From Chrysomallon squamiferum (lineage: Eukaryota > Mollusca > Gastropoda > Neomphalida > Peltospiridae), in the NCBI GenBank assembly GCA_012295275.1, contig CM022679.1:14034342-14098341 (forward strand): a DNA stretch of 64,000 nt, in the 5' to 3' direction. Each line of letters starts with the position of its first letter. The first letter of the stretch is position 1. This document shows positions 35,400 to 47,639 of this stretch, in pieces. The notes under the pieces were generated by a model. That model had not been told where the DNA came from, searched no databases, and worked only from the letters and a program-made list of their open reading frames with translations. A program made the translations under genes and the position numbers.

Positions 35400-36235
35400 T
35401 TACTGGCCTCATATTATTATGACTGTTACTAATCATATTTTAAACACTGCATAATTTGAATAATGGATTATAAAATTGTTATTTCATGTGTAATTTTCAA
35501 ACAGTTGAGATATATCATTTCAGTAATTCATCATTATCATTATTTTTGTAGCAAGGTGTTTAACACATAGCTGTTCATCAAAAGATTATGAAAAACATTT
35601 TATCTGTGATTTTTCTAATGGTTGAGACAATAGTTAACATCATCATTTTCTTTATTATCATCATCATCATTGTTATCATAAATATTGTCATCATTATCAT
35701 TGACATTATTATTAGTTTTTAAAAACAATGTATTTTCAAAAACATTTAAACAAAAACATCATCCTTGATATCTTTACCATCATCATCATTATCATCATCA
35801 TTATCACCATCATCATTGTAATCATCTTTATCATCACTATTAGCTATGTTTTAAACACAGGGTATTTTGAACAAAGGATTACAAAAACATTGTTATTAAT
35901 CATTAAAACAACATCCTTGATATCATTACTGTAAATATCATTATCATTATCATCATCATCATCATCATGAACACTAATCATTTTTATCATTACTATTAGC
36001 AATGTTCTAAATACAGTGTATTTCAAACAAAGGATTACAAAAACATTGTTATTAATCATTAAAACATCATCCTTGATATCATTACCATATTCATCAATTA
36101 TCATTATCATCATCATCATCATCATCATCACCATCATCACTGTAATCATTTATCATTAATTAAACACAGTGTACTTCCAACAAAGGATTACAAAAACATT
36201 ATTTTGTAATTTTTCTAATCACTGTAACCATAATG
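35400..36235. repeat. About 155-bp minisatellite with embedded (ATC)n
   Basis: Units contain CAAAGGATTACAAAAACATT, then ATCATCCTTGATATCATTAC and an (ATC)n stretch. The marker AAAGGATT falls at 35873, 36029 and 36182 (156 and 153 bp). More diverged copies extend upstream to about 35400. Confidence 0.88.
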
Positions 36236-36289
36236 CAGACAGACAAAGCTTCAGCTCATTTTGCTTTTTAATTTTTTTTTTATGTGCGA

Positions 36290-36445
36290 CTAAAATGAAC
36301 TCTTCATTGTCGTCTCCTGTCAATCTCCATTAATCCGGTTGCGACTGGCTCATTACACTGAAAGATATCGACCTGCTAAACTGCGTTACAAACTAAATGT
36401 GTCCCAATCCATATTTAGAGAGAGGAAATCACACAGCGAGATGTG
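36290..36445. other. Complex intronic island
   Basis: Unique balanced sequence (CTCCATTAATCCGGTTGCGA near 36327) directly after the 155-bp array. Candidate conserved element; no coding support. Confidence 0.35.
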
Positions 36446-36724
36446 TGTATCAATTACACAGCTGTCTGTCCATGTGTGTGTGTGTGTGTATGTGTGTGTG
36501 TCTGTTTTGTGTCGCATGGAAACAACATACACCACAAAGTTAAAAAAAAAAAATAATAAAAATAAAAAAGGCTCAAGTTATACTCATGTTAAAAGTCAAT
36601 ACAGTCTGTGTTTGTGTGTTTGTACAATTCTTTCCCATTGCCATTTCGATCTGCGACAAATTGTAAAATGTTGTGTAAATATTTTGTTATTTGTTGAGTG
36701 AAAAATCTTCGACAAAATTTTGTT

Positions 36725-36744
36725 TTTATCTTTTTTTATTATTA

Positions 36745-36796
<52 letters not shown>

Positions 36797-37440
36797 TTTT
36801 TTTTTTTTTTTTTTTTTTTTTGTAATTTAAAAAATTTCATTGTGTCATTTATTGGTTAACAAAGAAAATGTTAAGGAAGGCCAAACTGAATATGAATTTT
36901 CAAATATGTTAATGGTTTTTCATGATTTTACTTTCTGTTTGTTTGTTTGTTTGTCTCTGCATTGCTTTTTGTTTATTTATTTTATAAAAATCGTTATATG
37001 ATTTATTCATTAACAAAGAAAAGGATGAGAAAATCTAAATTGAATATGAACTTTCAAACATGGCTTTTCAATTGTATGTTTTCTGTTGTTATTGAATTTG
37101 TTTCATCATTTTTTCTTTTGGATCTGCATTACTATTTATTTATTTTTTAAACTTATTTTATGATTTATTTGTTAACAAAGAAAATTATAAGGGAGTTCAA
37201 ACTGAATAAGAACTGTGAAATATGTTAATGTTTTTTTGTTTATTTTTTTAATTTATTTTTTGTTTGGTTGTTTGTTTGTTTTTCCCATTATTTTATTTTT
37301 ATTATTTTTTTCACATTCATTCTTCACCACTGTTTTTTAGTTTTTCAATTTGTTAAAAAAAAATTTCACTGAATAATTCTTTGTTCAGAAAAGAAAACGA
37401 CAAGAAAGACCAAACTGAATATGAATTTTCAAACATAATA
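36725..37440. repeat. (ATT)n/poly(T), then four-copy long repeat
   Basis: (ATT)n with poly(T) at about 36738-36822. Then TTAACAAAGAAAATG…CCAAACTGAATATGAATTTT recurs near 36856, 37011, 37173 and 37386 (spacing about 155-213 bp), separated by T-rich text. A TG/GTCT microsatellite follows at about 37575-37615. Confidence 0.8.
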
Positions 37441-37864
37441 CTGGTTTTTCATTTGTTTGTTTTCCTGTTGTTCTTTTGGGGTTTTTCGTTTTTCTTTTTT
37501 TTTTCTTTTTTCCAGTATTTTTCCATTTTGTTTCTTCACTTTTTGCCTGACATCACAGTAAAACAGATTTTTTTTGTGTGTGTGTGTGTGTTGTCTGTCT
37601 GTCTGTCTGTCTGCTATTGCTGCCATCTCTTGTACTTTGTTTGGGAAGATTGTCATATTGACATTTTGGTGAGGTGATTTAATGCTCCTTCCAGTGTGAT
37701 GAAGAAATCAATGCTAATTTAATAACAATGGAATTTTAGCTGCACCAAATTAAGCTGGATTTTTTCTGTTAGGGTTATTTGAGTTACCACTGGGGAGTAC
37801 AGGGCAGAGAGTCTTCTGTGAGTTTGTGAGGCCAGTTTTATAGTCACAGCTTGTCTTGTAGTGA

Positions 37865-38580
37865 GTACTGGACTAATAAAATGTGATTAAAATCAAATTT
37901 CACAAATAAAAATGTGATTAAAAAATTAAATTTTACAAATAAAACTTGTATCCAAAAGTATCATAACTAATAAAATGTTGATTAAAATAAATTTCTCAAA
38001 TAAAATGATTGATAGTAAAATGTGATTACAATTAAATTTTACAAAATAAACTTGCATTCAAAAGTATGAGAACTAATAAAATGTGATTAAAATTAAATTT
38101 CACATATAAAAGTTGTATTCAAAAGTATTATAACTAATAAAATGTGATTAAAATTATATTTCATTAATAAAACGTATTCAAAAGTATCATAATTTGTAAT
38201 AATTTAGGTATAAAAATGTGATTAAAATTAAAATTCAAAAGCAATATTGCTATTCAAAAGTATTATAATTTATTATAATTTAGATATATAAGAAATCAAA
38301 TGTGATTAAAATTAAATTTTCAAGCAAAACATGTATATTCTAACATATAATTTATAAAAATTCAAGTAAAAGAGAAAAAAAATGTGATATTTAAAATTTG
38401 TGAGAAAAACTGGTAAACAAAAGAATTATGATATGTAATAAGTTAAACATAAATAATGTGATAACATTATACAATCTTCAGTAAAACAGTTTATAAAATA
38501 ATTTCAAATTTATAAGAAATAAAATACAAAATTTGTAAATAAAATTAAATATCACAAGAAAGACTGTTTATAGAAGAATA
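37865..38580. repeat. 61-bp minisatellite
   Basis: Units contain AATAAAATGTGATTAAAATT, then AAATTTCACA and TATTCAAAAGTAT. AAAATGTGA lies at 38017, 38078 and 38139, exactly 61 bp apart; later copies drift. Confidence 0.88.
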
Positions 38581-38599
38581 TTATTGGTTATTTTCATCA

Positions 38600-40080
38600 A
38601 AGTGTGTTTTGGGTCTTTTTTTTTCTCTCTGTATGTATTACAGGGTATTGTTTAATATCTATTGTACTGTATTTTAAATGTAAAACAAATAAAATGTGAA
38701 TTAACAGTATATAAAAAATATTTAATTGTTTATTGTAATGGAAAGTATGAGATTTTGTTTTTTTGTCTCTGTATGCAGGGCTGTTGAGTAACAATACTCA
38801 TCTACATTTACAAGATTTAAAAAATTAAAAAAATAACCAGCAAAAATGGTATATAAGAAGATTATAATTGTTTATATTAGGCCTATTTTATTATTATTTT
38901 ATCTTTTTTGTTGTTGTTGTTTTAGCATATTGTTAAATATTAAATCACTAATTATATATTTAATATATAAAACAGATAAAAAGTGAAAAGAAAAAATTCT
39001 ATACTCTAATATTGAAGAATATTTTTAATATTGTTTAATTGTTTTTTAATATTTCAGATATATGATAAAATGTGATTTCATTCATTTTACAGAAATATTA
39101 TAAATGCTTAAAAAAATATTTTAAAAGTTCTTTATACAGAAAAAAAATATTGCAAATGCAAATTGTTATATATATATAAAATAGACCATTATTTAATATA
39201 TAGGAAATCAGTGTACAAGAATATTACACACATCAACACTGATGTAAACATTTAGAAATACATTTGATATGTAAGCAATCAAAATATGTTATATTTTTGA
39301 CAAATAACTTCTAAATAAAAAAAATTAATTAAAAAAAATCTTATTTGATTAATAACTTTACAAAACAGAATAAAACAATAAAACAGATAAAATTATATTT
39401 CCATAAATATATTTAAAATAAATTTCTTCACTGCCCAAAAAATAGCATTGATAACAGGAGAAGTATGAAGTAAACATCTTTTTTTAATAATAATAAAATA
39501 AATAAAATTTGCATACTGCTGATATATATATATATATAAATAAATAAATAAAACATGCCATAGGGAAAGAAAAAAGTTGAAGATTTTATACATTTTCTAT
39601 TCCATATTCAGTTCACATTGTTTTCCTCCAATGAAAGGGAGTTTTTTAAATTGTTTGTTAAGTTCCAGGTTAAATATTATCATAAAAATTAATATCATGC
39701 TAAATAAATGATTTTAAAAACTGTCCTTGATTTTTAAATTTAAAATTTGAAATACAGGCAGGAAAAAAAAATAAATACAAGAATAATAAAAGGTAATAAC
39801 GATAAATAAATAAATAAATAAATAAAAATAAATAAAAAATAATTAGCATTTTTAAAATTATATTCATTTGAATGATCCAAATTATACATTTTTTCATAGC
39901 ATCTAAATATATTTATTCTTTTATTTTTTTAATTTTATTTTACATATGCTTTTTTATTGTTCAGAAACAAATAATAAAAAAGAACACATAAATAAAATAA
40001 AATAAAATAAAATAAATAAATAAATAAAATAGATAATAAAAATTAATAAATGAAAAAATAAAATAAATTATGCATAATTA
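38600..40080. other. A/T-rich intron with (AAAT)n
   Basis: Low-complexity A/T-rich sequence; (TA)n at about 39521-39537 and (AAAT)n at about 39803-39835 and 39995-40030. No gene signal. Confidence 0.8.
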
Positions 40081-40294
40081 ATTTTTCCACAGGTACTTAA
40101 CATTTAAATATCAGTGTGGCTGTAACTGTGTGAATGTTTATTTAATGACAGTGTTTATGTGTTTGGCTGGAACTGTCTGTGAAATGATGGTTCAGAAACC
40201 ACTGGAAGTCTGTCTGTACCACTCCCTAAACACAGACTGATATTAATTCTCAGCAAAGAATTGTTTTCCTTTTTTTTTATAAACAGAAAAGAAT

Positions 40295-40345
40295 GTAAAG
40301 ATAACACCATTCTGGAGCTCTTGTTGGAACAGGAAATGTTTCTTG
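40295..40345 (-). mobile_element. Possible SINE body fragment, minus strand
   Basis: The reverse complement reads ACATTTCCTGTTCCAACAAG then AGCTCCAGAATGGTG, resembling the SINE segment '…TTCTCGTTCCAGCCAGTGCTCC…ACTGGTG…'. It may belong with the minus-strand SINE head at 40660-40712, with the space between diverged or inserted. Confidence 0.4.
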
Positions 40346-40654
40346 ATTAGGATGTATCTTGGGATCTATCTTGTATGTCTTGAGCTCTGAACTTTGATCC
40401 AAAGTTTCTTCCAGACGACCTAGTGTCTGAATTAATGGTGTATGCATGCCTGTTCTGGCACATATTTTGATGGAATCAGCAATGTTATCAAATTATGTAT
40501 TAAATCAGCTATTTGAAATGTTCTCGTATCAACTGAATTCTTATTCACGGGCACGAACAAAAGTCTGAATTGTCAAACATAATGTAAATGTGTTAGATGG
40601 TTGGTTAGTTAGAGAGGATGATTGTGGTCTGACAGTTATCTCTGGAAAGGAGCT

Positions 40655-40715
40655 AATTGTGGTCTCGATCACAGAACCTACACATCTAAAGGCTGGAGGT
40701 TTAACCACTGTGTTA
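40655..40715 (-). mobile_element. tRNA-derived SINE head, minus strand
   Basis: The reverse complement contains an A-box-like ACACAGTGGTTAAA (about 40712 down to 40699) and, some 40 bp on, a B-box-like TTCTGTGATCGAGACC (about 40676 down to 40661). Order and distance fit an RNA polymerase III tRNA-type promoter as in SINEs. Degenerate. Confidence 0.55.
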
Positions 40716-41269
40716 TTAATACAGGTCCACTAAATGCCAACAAGTGTCCTTTCATCTGTAATGTGATTCTCCCACTCAGTCGTGGAAATAATCAAACTGT
40801 CACCCAGATCATGGTAACATGATTTTGATTATTATTTGAAATGCTTTGTCCCTGGTCTTGCCTAATCACATTTTTGACATTCATCCTAACTGATACATGT
40901 TTCCAAAGCTTTAAAAATGAATAAGCTAAAATAGCATAGAAAGAGGGAAATTTAATTTGTTATATTCTAATCATTTTGAAAAAAAAAAAACCCAACTCTC
41001 TTCATATTCAGAAAAGAAGAAAAAGATTATTTTACAAATTAGCCAATTTCTTTTGAAGGAAGAATAAATGTGGTCACAGCTGAAAATCTTAAACTGACAC
41101 CCACTGTAATTTTAAAAAGGTAATAATTTTCATTTGCCATCAGCATTTCTTGACATCCAGAATAACAATCTAGAGTCTGTTACAGAAGAAAGGCAATGAA
41201 GAAAGAAAACTGAAAAAAAAAAAAAGAAGAAAAAAAAGAAAAAGAAGTCATTTTGGGACTGTAGGTCTG

Positions 41270-41760
41270 TGTGTAGGAGGTCTCATCAAACAGTTTTCTG
41301 CGAGACCCTATTAATAATACTAGTGGGTGATTTTCCTATTCCAGCTAAATGAGTGAATCTGCAATGAAATTAACACAACTCTGAAACAGGTTCAGCGTGT
41401 GTGGAGCTTGATCGCTTGATGCCCACTAATTATTAAGTTTCCACCGCGGGAATCGATGGGTTCCATTATCCATGATGGTTCCTGTGTAACCAGATCAATG
41501 TTTTCTAGCAACATATTAGTTATTTGCCGTCGCAACTGTTAGTGAAGAGACCGCCGCAGAAATTTCCATTATTTTAGCATGTTTCGCAAAACAAATTGGC
41601 AGCTAAAACTAAGTTGGCTTTCAGGGCAATCAATCAAGTTAAATCTCATTTCTTATGTGTGTTAGTCCCGAGTTACATTATCAGGCTTAGAGCCAAGTGA
41701 TGGATTGGAATAAATATGTCACCAATAGCTTCCAGCACAATCACAGTAAATTAATATATC
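41270..41760. other. Strong candidate conserved non-coding island
   Basis: About 490 bp of unique, balanced sequence free of simple repeats and without an open frame, containing CCACCGCGGGAATCGATGGG near 41440, CTAATTATTAAG, and GGGCAATCAATCAAG near 41621. It is the clearest contrast with the surrounding A/T-rich intron. Developmental regulators such as ZMIZ1 often carry intronic enhancers. Cross-species alignment would settle it. Confidence 0.45.
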
Positions 41761-42595
41761 TGTGTGTGTACTTGCACAACTCAGAGATAATTTTTTTTTC
41801 TTCTTTTTTTTTTCATAGATGAACCAGAGTGATGTCTTAATTTGGACAGATTATTAGTTTTTCTTTGTGATGTTGGGATATACCTCGTTAGTCAGATTGT
41901 GGGCAACTGTTTGTTTGTAAATTGAGTCTTTGAAATGTCTTCTGTTCGGTTGTTTAATTTATCTCACGTTTCTAGATTCAGGATGCATTGTAATATCTCT
42001 GGAGTCTAATAATTGTCACTGTTCTTGTTTTGTTTCATAATACATTAGCATTTTTGTTTGTTTGTTCGTTTTTTTTTTTCTCTATTTCTTTTTTACTCAG
42101 ATCTTTTACATTAATACCGAAAATTGTTTCTGAATATCTTATAAATTCCTCACGGTATATTTACTTATTTTGAATAAGTTTTATGTTTAGAATCCAGTTT
42201 TCAATAATTTATCATTAAAATCTGAATGTGAAAATGCTCTTTGGTTATTAAAATTTTTCAATAATGTTATCTATTGAAATTTGTTACTATTCATTTGTTC
42301 TGTAAATATCCATTAGAAATCTTATCTTTATTATACAGATCCACGGATGAGAAAACATTTTAAAATAAATTTAAATAAATATAATTAATTTTTATTACTT
42401 TTTTTTATTCAATAATACTATAAAATGATAGTTTTTTGTCAATGTCTGATGTTTGTTATTTCTGAAACTCATTATAATTATAGTTGCAAGAAATCTTTCT
42501 ATATGTATAGGCAAGGTATGACATATGATAGCTTCTGATAAATGGTTATGGGTATTGGTTTCTAAGTGATAACCTAATGAAGAAGAATTACCAAT

Positions 42596-42666
42596 AATAG
42601 CTCTTGCTCAGTGGTTAAAACAACAGGACTGAGGCATGATAGATCAGAGGATCAATCTCTCTATAC
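42596..42666 (+). mobile_element. SINE head (left part of a split SINE)
   Basis: ATAGCTCTTGCTCAGTGGTT (A-box-like, 42604-42616) and GAGGATCAATCTC (B-box-like, 42648-42659) form a tRNA-type polymerase III promoter. CAGGACTGAGGCATGATAGATC lies between. The element is interrupted by the hAT-like insertion at 42667, and its body resumes at 42989. Confidence 0.65.
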
Positions 42667-42988
42667 CAAAGATTTTCAAACTGTCATATGATGTAGTTAC
42701 CTGGAGCTTCTTGAACACAAATCAGAAGTGGTGGAATCAAAAAGAAAAAACAGTGTCTGTACAGAAGGCCATTTAAAGAATAAAAATCACCCTTGTCCTC
42801 AACCATTTTTTAAATTATTTTTTATTATTTTCAAGGATTATAATTTTGCATGATGTGTTTTCCAATTAAAGTACATTTTGTTCACATTTTTAACTGACCA
42901 TGCTCTGCCACGATATTGTGAAAGGATATGCATCAATTAAATATTTTCTCCAAGGGGGTGCAATTAGAAAAATGTTTGAAAACCTCTG
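42667..42988. mobile_element. Non-autonomous hAT-like element
   Basis: The left end CAAAGATTTTCAAACTG and the reverse complement of the right end CAGAGGTTTTCAAACAT agree at 13 of the first 15 positions. They match the usual hAT terminal pattern CAG-GGTT-TCAAAC, and GGGGGTGCAATTAGAAAAAT before the right end is also typical. Flanking octamers CTCTATAC and CTGGATAG agree at 5 of 8, compatible with a decayed 8-bp target duplication. The 322 bp holds no transposase. Confidence 0.65.
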
Positions 42989-43117
42989 CTGGATAGCTTG
43001 CCTGCAGGGTTATACTTTTATCAAAGGCCATTGGTTGGGCTTGGGCTTTCCTGACATTAGGCAATGCATATTAAAAGATTCTAGATGTTTATCAAAAAAA
43101 AAAAAAAAAAAAAAAAA
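42989..43117 (+). mobile_element. SINE body and poly(A) tail (right part of a split SINE)
   Basis: TTATCAAAGGCCATTGGTTG, then GGGCTTTCCTGACATTAGGC and GCATATTAAAAGATTC, parallel the molluscan SINE '…TATCAAAGGCCGTGG…GTCCTGTCTGTGGG…GCATATAAAAGATCCC…'. A poly(A) tail of about 25 follows at 43093-43117. The 73-codon open frame covering this region is chance reading through two transposons. Confidence 0.65.
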
Positions 43118-43119
43118 GT

Positions 43120-43887
43120 AAGCTGTTATTGACTGATTTTACTTCCATTCCATATATATGTAAATGCAGATCTGAAATTCTTTCATTATAATATCTATAT
43201 TCATATTAAAAAATTAAATCTGCAGTGGTGAAGTGCTGATGAATAATTTTTGTATTTTATTTCTTTCATTTCAGTATAGAATAGTAAATAGATTAAATAA
43301 TCTGGGCAGTTTGTGATAGATTTCTAAAGTTTTTTTTAGAATATAATATTGTTTTTGTTGTATAACACAATTCTGACTGGCTGAAATTTTCATACTGTTT
43401 TAATTTTATCACTGGCAAATGGTGTTGAATTTTGTTTGAGTTTTTCCACTACATTTCTACTTGCAGATATACAAATCTTTATAATTAATGTTCAGTTGTT
43501 TTTTTTTTTTTTTTTTTTTTTTTGTTAAGAGTATTTTCATAGTTATATTGTTCCCTATTTTATTTATATTTCATTGTTTTTTTCAATCCAGTATTCATTC
43601 ATTTACTCACTTATTACTTCACAATACCATTATTTATAATTTCATTAAATGATATTCATCCAATCAAATGTCAAAATGGTAAAACAAAAGTCATTTCACA
43701 ATCATCACAACAGAAGAAACTGCAGAGTTTCCTCCCTTCATCCACGAAAAAGAACTCTTTTGTCAGCACGTGAAGTATTCATGTCATGTATTACATGTTA
43801 CATTTATGTTATCACCCAGTGCTGTTCTTACACACATTAACTCGCATCAAGGGCTGTTACCAAACTGAACTCTTTATCAATGGCGGG

Positions 43888-43923
<36 letters not shown>

Positions 43924-43925
43924 CT
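43120..43925. other. Intron, unique and A/T-rich with poly(T)
   Basis: Unique A/T-rich sequence with poly(T) tracts at about 43498-43523 and 43890-43923. The part at 43680-43880 is slightly more complex. No exon. Confidence 0.6.
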
Positions 43926-43929
43926 TTTC

Positions 43930-44170
43930 TTCGTGCTGGCTTTTAAGCACACACACTGTAAGCAGACGGCAAAGTTATCTTGAGCAGACGCAGCAGCTTA
44001 ACCCACCATGGGTCTGGTAATATCCACTCTCTTGGTGGCTGCGTGCAGCAGTGGAGGCAGAAATAAGGAGGCCACGAAGTTAAATACTTAGGGTGGGGTG
44101 AGAATTCTTTCTTGTTAGCGGACCAACTTGGCAACTCGGTTTGTCTGTTTGTTCAGATGCCTGGAAATAT
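43930..44170. other. Complex intronic island
   Basis: Unique sequence including AGCAGACGGCAAAG (43962) and AGCAGACGCAGC (43983), recalling the tandem motif at 33363. A 63-codon minus-strand open frame (43943-44134) has ordinary composition but no recognisable family. Candidate non-coding element. Confidence 0.35.
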
Positions 44171-44284
44171 TCACTATAATAAAATGAGACAATTGCAAGG
44201 CCTCCCCCACCCCAGCAAAAAAATTAAAAATATTAAAATTAAAAACAAAATTTTAAATTTTAAACAAAGAAAAAGACATGTTGT

Positions 44285-44475
44285 GACTCTGCAGAAAAAA
44301 AAAAAAAAAAAAAAAAAAAGAAAAGATAAGATAAAAAGAAATCTGATAACTGGTCTTGTTACAAGACAAATGTTTTATATGCAAGCATGGAGGCAGTTTG
44401 TATTTTAAGAAGCATTCAGTTGTGTTTATATATTATAATTAATAATTCATTCATGGAAAAAAATAAAAAGCAAAA

Positions 44476-44511
<36 letters not shown>

Positions 44512-45830
44512 AATAAATTAAATAATTATATAAATAAACAAATGTAGAAACTAATGTGTGTGTATGTAACTTTTATTTTACAGAGTCACCAGGTACATAA
44601 CAATGCTATTTTGTTCGGTCTAATTTATAATCAAATTCATATTTATATTGTTATTATTTTGTTTGACATGTTGTTGCTGGCTAACAGCTGGGTGAATGTC
44701 ATGTTTGATATTGTAACAGCAAACCCAGATAAGATCTATTACATAATTACATAAATTATTTTCATATAAACAACATATTGTTCCGTAATAACAATAAATT
44801 AATGTTTTTAATATTTAATTTATTTGAATTTGAATATATATATATTTTTTAAATTCAGTAATTGCATAAGTGCTGAATAAGCATTGTAAATAAAATGTAT
44901 AATTCATTTCCCAAAAATTTATTCCACCCCAATCTTCTTCCATACTATGTCTCTGTCAATCCATTTAGCCAATCAATCAAGCCTCTTTCTGAAAACAATG
45001 CATCCCATCATGCATCTTTCTTTCTTTTTTTTAAAACCCTTTCCACCCATAAGTTTTATTGTAACTCATTGTTGCATTATAAATATTTTTAGTGCAATAT
45101 TATCCTTTCTATTTTTGAATTTTCATAAAAATTATGGTTCTGGCTATTTTATTTTATTTTTTTTAAATTAATATTGACACTGCATTATTTAAATCCATTT
45201 TGTTTTCTTGTATAATTCAAACAAACATATGTTACATTATTTTATTATGATTTTATTGAAATCAAATATGATTTGGTTGTATCTTTAAAGAAATAAAGAT
45301 TATTATATGCAAAAATATTTAAATAGAGAAAAGTGAAAAACCAACAAAAACAAATCAATACAACAAAACAACAACAATAACAAAAAACAAACTGAAAAGT
45401 AAAAATTGTTGGGGTAATTGATTTTTATGAATGTTTGCATGCAAATCTTTGCTTAAAATGCAATGATTATGTTTGTTCTGGTTAAACAGAGGTCACACCT
45501 ATATCTGAAATCTCTGAGTTCTCACTGCAATTGTACTTCTGTTTTAATCACTAAATTAAATTTGTCTTCTATACTCTGTATATATGTAAGCAACAAAATC
45601 ATTCTCTATTCTAGAACGACATTCTGTTGTAACATCAGAAATTAATTTAGTATTAACTTCATTATCTTGCCTTTTAATCTTTTAACAGTATCGACTAGTT
45701 GCTTATAAATAATATATTTGTACAGACAGCAGAATGATAGCTCTGTCAATACAGAATGATAAACAGTCAGTGTATTATAACAAACAGATTTAATTTAGTA
45801 TTAATTTCAGTATCTTGTCTTATGACTGTA
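44285..45830. other. A/T-rich intron with poly(A) and (AAAT)n
   Basis: Poly(A) at about 44296-44319 and (AAAT)n at about 44474-44510, then A/T-rich unique sequence. I see no exon despite several short open frames. Confidence 0.7.
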
Positions 45831-46320
45831 TTAACTGTGCACACTTCTGAATAAGAGTGTGGCTGTATATTTTGGACGGACTGTAGAGCAATAAAGACCT
45901 CTTGTAGAGGTCTCACAACACGGATACCATTCCAGCTTGTTTCTCTTCATCTCTCACTTGTTGCCATTGATAAGAACAGAGCTCCTGTGTAATTCGATGC
46001 TGCCTGCCATGTGGAAGAAGTTACATCCAGTATCAGCCAGTCATTGTTAGGCTGATGCAAACAACACCTACCATCCCTGGCAGTTAGTTATCAGAGTCTG
46101 GGTAATTTCCTAGTTACAGTCGAGCATATTTAATCACCAATCTGACAGTGCCAAATTAATAGATTTTCTTTTAACACAGATATTGCCCTGCTCCTGTTTC
46201 ATACTGCTGTTATCACACAGTTATCCAATCAGATACAAGAGAATCTGTCAGCTGATGGAATTTAAAAATTTAAATGATAGCCAGAATGTTTTGTTCTTGA
46301 AGATTTGGAATTTCCTCTCT
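45830..46320. other. Strong candidate conserved non-coding island
   Basis: About 490 bp unique and balanced, with no repeats and no open frame over 60 codons. It includes AGACCTCTTGTAGAGGTCTC, an inverted repeat GACCTCTTGTAGAGGTC (45896-45912). It is one of the clearest complex islands in the giant intron. Confidence 0.42.
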
Positions 46321-46959
46321 CAGTAACTCATTTTTTTTTGTTTTTGTTTTTTTTGGTTTGTTTCTTGTTTCTTTATTTGTTAGAGTCAGAATTTTAAAAT
46401 ATTATTTAAAAAGTGTTGCTCATTAACTCTGGGTTATGTATTCTGAACTATTTGTTATTCATTCTGCAGAACAAAGAACAAGTCTAAAAAGAAAGAGAAC
46501 AAGAGACAGAGAGATAATATTTAGTTTTAAAGTCATTAACAAGATGACAGAAGTAATTTTTAATTTTTTTATTTTTATCGCCTGTAATTATTTAATGCAA
46601 AATTATCTGTAAACAGTGAACAAAATTTCTGACAGTTTATTTTTTAAAACTCTGCCTGAGACAGACAGAAGGATATCATAAAATCAAGTATATTTAATAA
46701 TAACAACAAGCAAATTTTTCTTTTTCTTTCTTTCTAAAATACACATTAGCCATATAGCAAACACATACAAAATTATAATATCATGAATATAAATGCATGC
46801 ACAGTAATATGGATAATATACAAATATATTTTAATAAAAAAAAATCTAGTTACAGTACAATAGAGTTATTAAAAAAATCAGCTTATAATGTAATGCATTT
46901 ATTAAAAAAATCTGGTTAAAGTATCATGACTGTTCCGACATTTTCTTTCTTCTTCTCGT

Positions 46960-47630
46960 TTTATTTTCCTCTCTTATCGAGTTAGCTCTGATTTGTTGCC
47001 TCCATTCATCACAAAAGTGTTTAAGAAAGGGCTACACCATGTTGTATCCTTTGTACCGAGGCCTGTGTGTACATAGTTAAAATATCTGCCAGCACTTCCA
47101 GCTGCCTGCCCTGTAGAAGCTATTCACTGTCTTATTGAAAAGTGTTTTTCCTGTAGGTATAAACATTATTATGTGTTAAACGGCAGATACAAGAAGGGCT
47201 TGTCAGCATGTAAAGACAGGGCCTGTATAAGAGGTGCGATTATCAACACCAGCTCACACTGACAAACATGATTAACTTATAAGGGCAGCGGCAAAGCAGT
47301 ATTTTCATGTCTTTGTTATCCCTAAATTTACTGTCAGAATAGGATCCGGATAATAATGCTACATTAGAAGGGGGTAAAGAGAAAGAAAGAGGAAAAGAGA
47401 TGAATGGTGTATATTCATTATTTATTGTCCACTGGCTCACTGGTGCAGTATAAGCAATAATTCCACAGTTGTGAAGTGACAATAAAGTGGTATTTTTCAA
47501 TATCAAATACCCATAATTCATTGCAAGAATATAACTCAGTTAATAACAGTGCATTTGTGGACTTTTCTTTCTTGGTCATGAATTGCAAATCGAGCTTTGA
47601 CTTTATAGAGTTGCATTATGGGACAATTTT
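46960..47630. other. Strong candidate conserved non-coding island
   Basis: About 670 bp of unique sequence with mixed composition (TTGTACCGAGGCCTGTGTGT near 47051; GGCAGATACAAGAAGGGC near 47182). A 92-codon minus-strand frame (47243-47521) lies inside, with no recognisable domain. No splice-site pair supports an exon. Candidate enhancer region. Confidence 0.4.
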
Positions 47631-47639
47631 GTTGAAAGC

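Noticed and set aside
35844-36149. Minus-strand Asp/Met-rich frame with internal repeats
   Set aside because: Translation of the 155-bp minisatellite and its (ATC)n; no independent coding evidence.
42900-43121. 73-codon + strand frame ending in poly-Lys
   Set aside because: It reads through the end of a hAT-like element, a SINE body and its poly(A) tail.
47243-47521. 92-codon minus-strand open frame inside a complex island
   Set aside because: No domain or codon bias seen; the block is better explained as non-coding.
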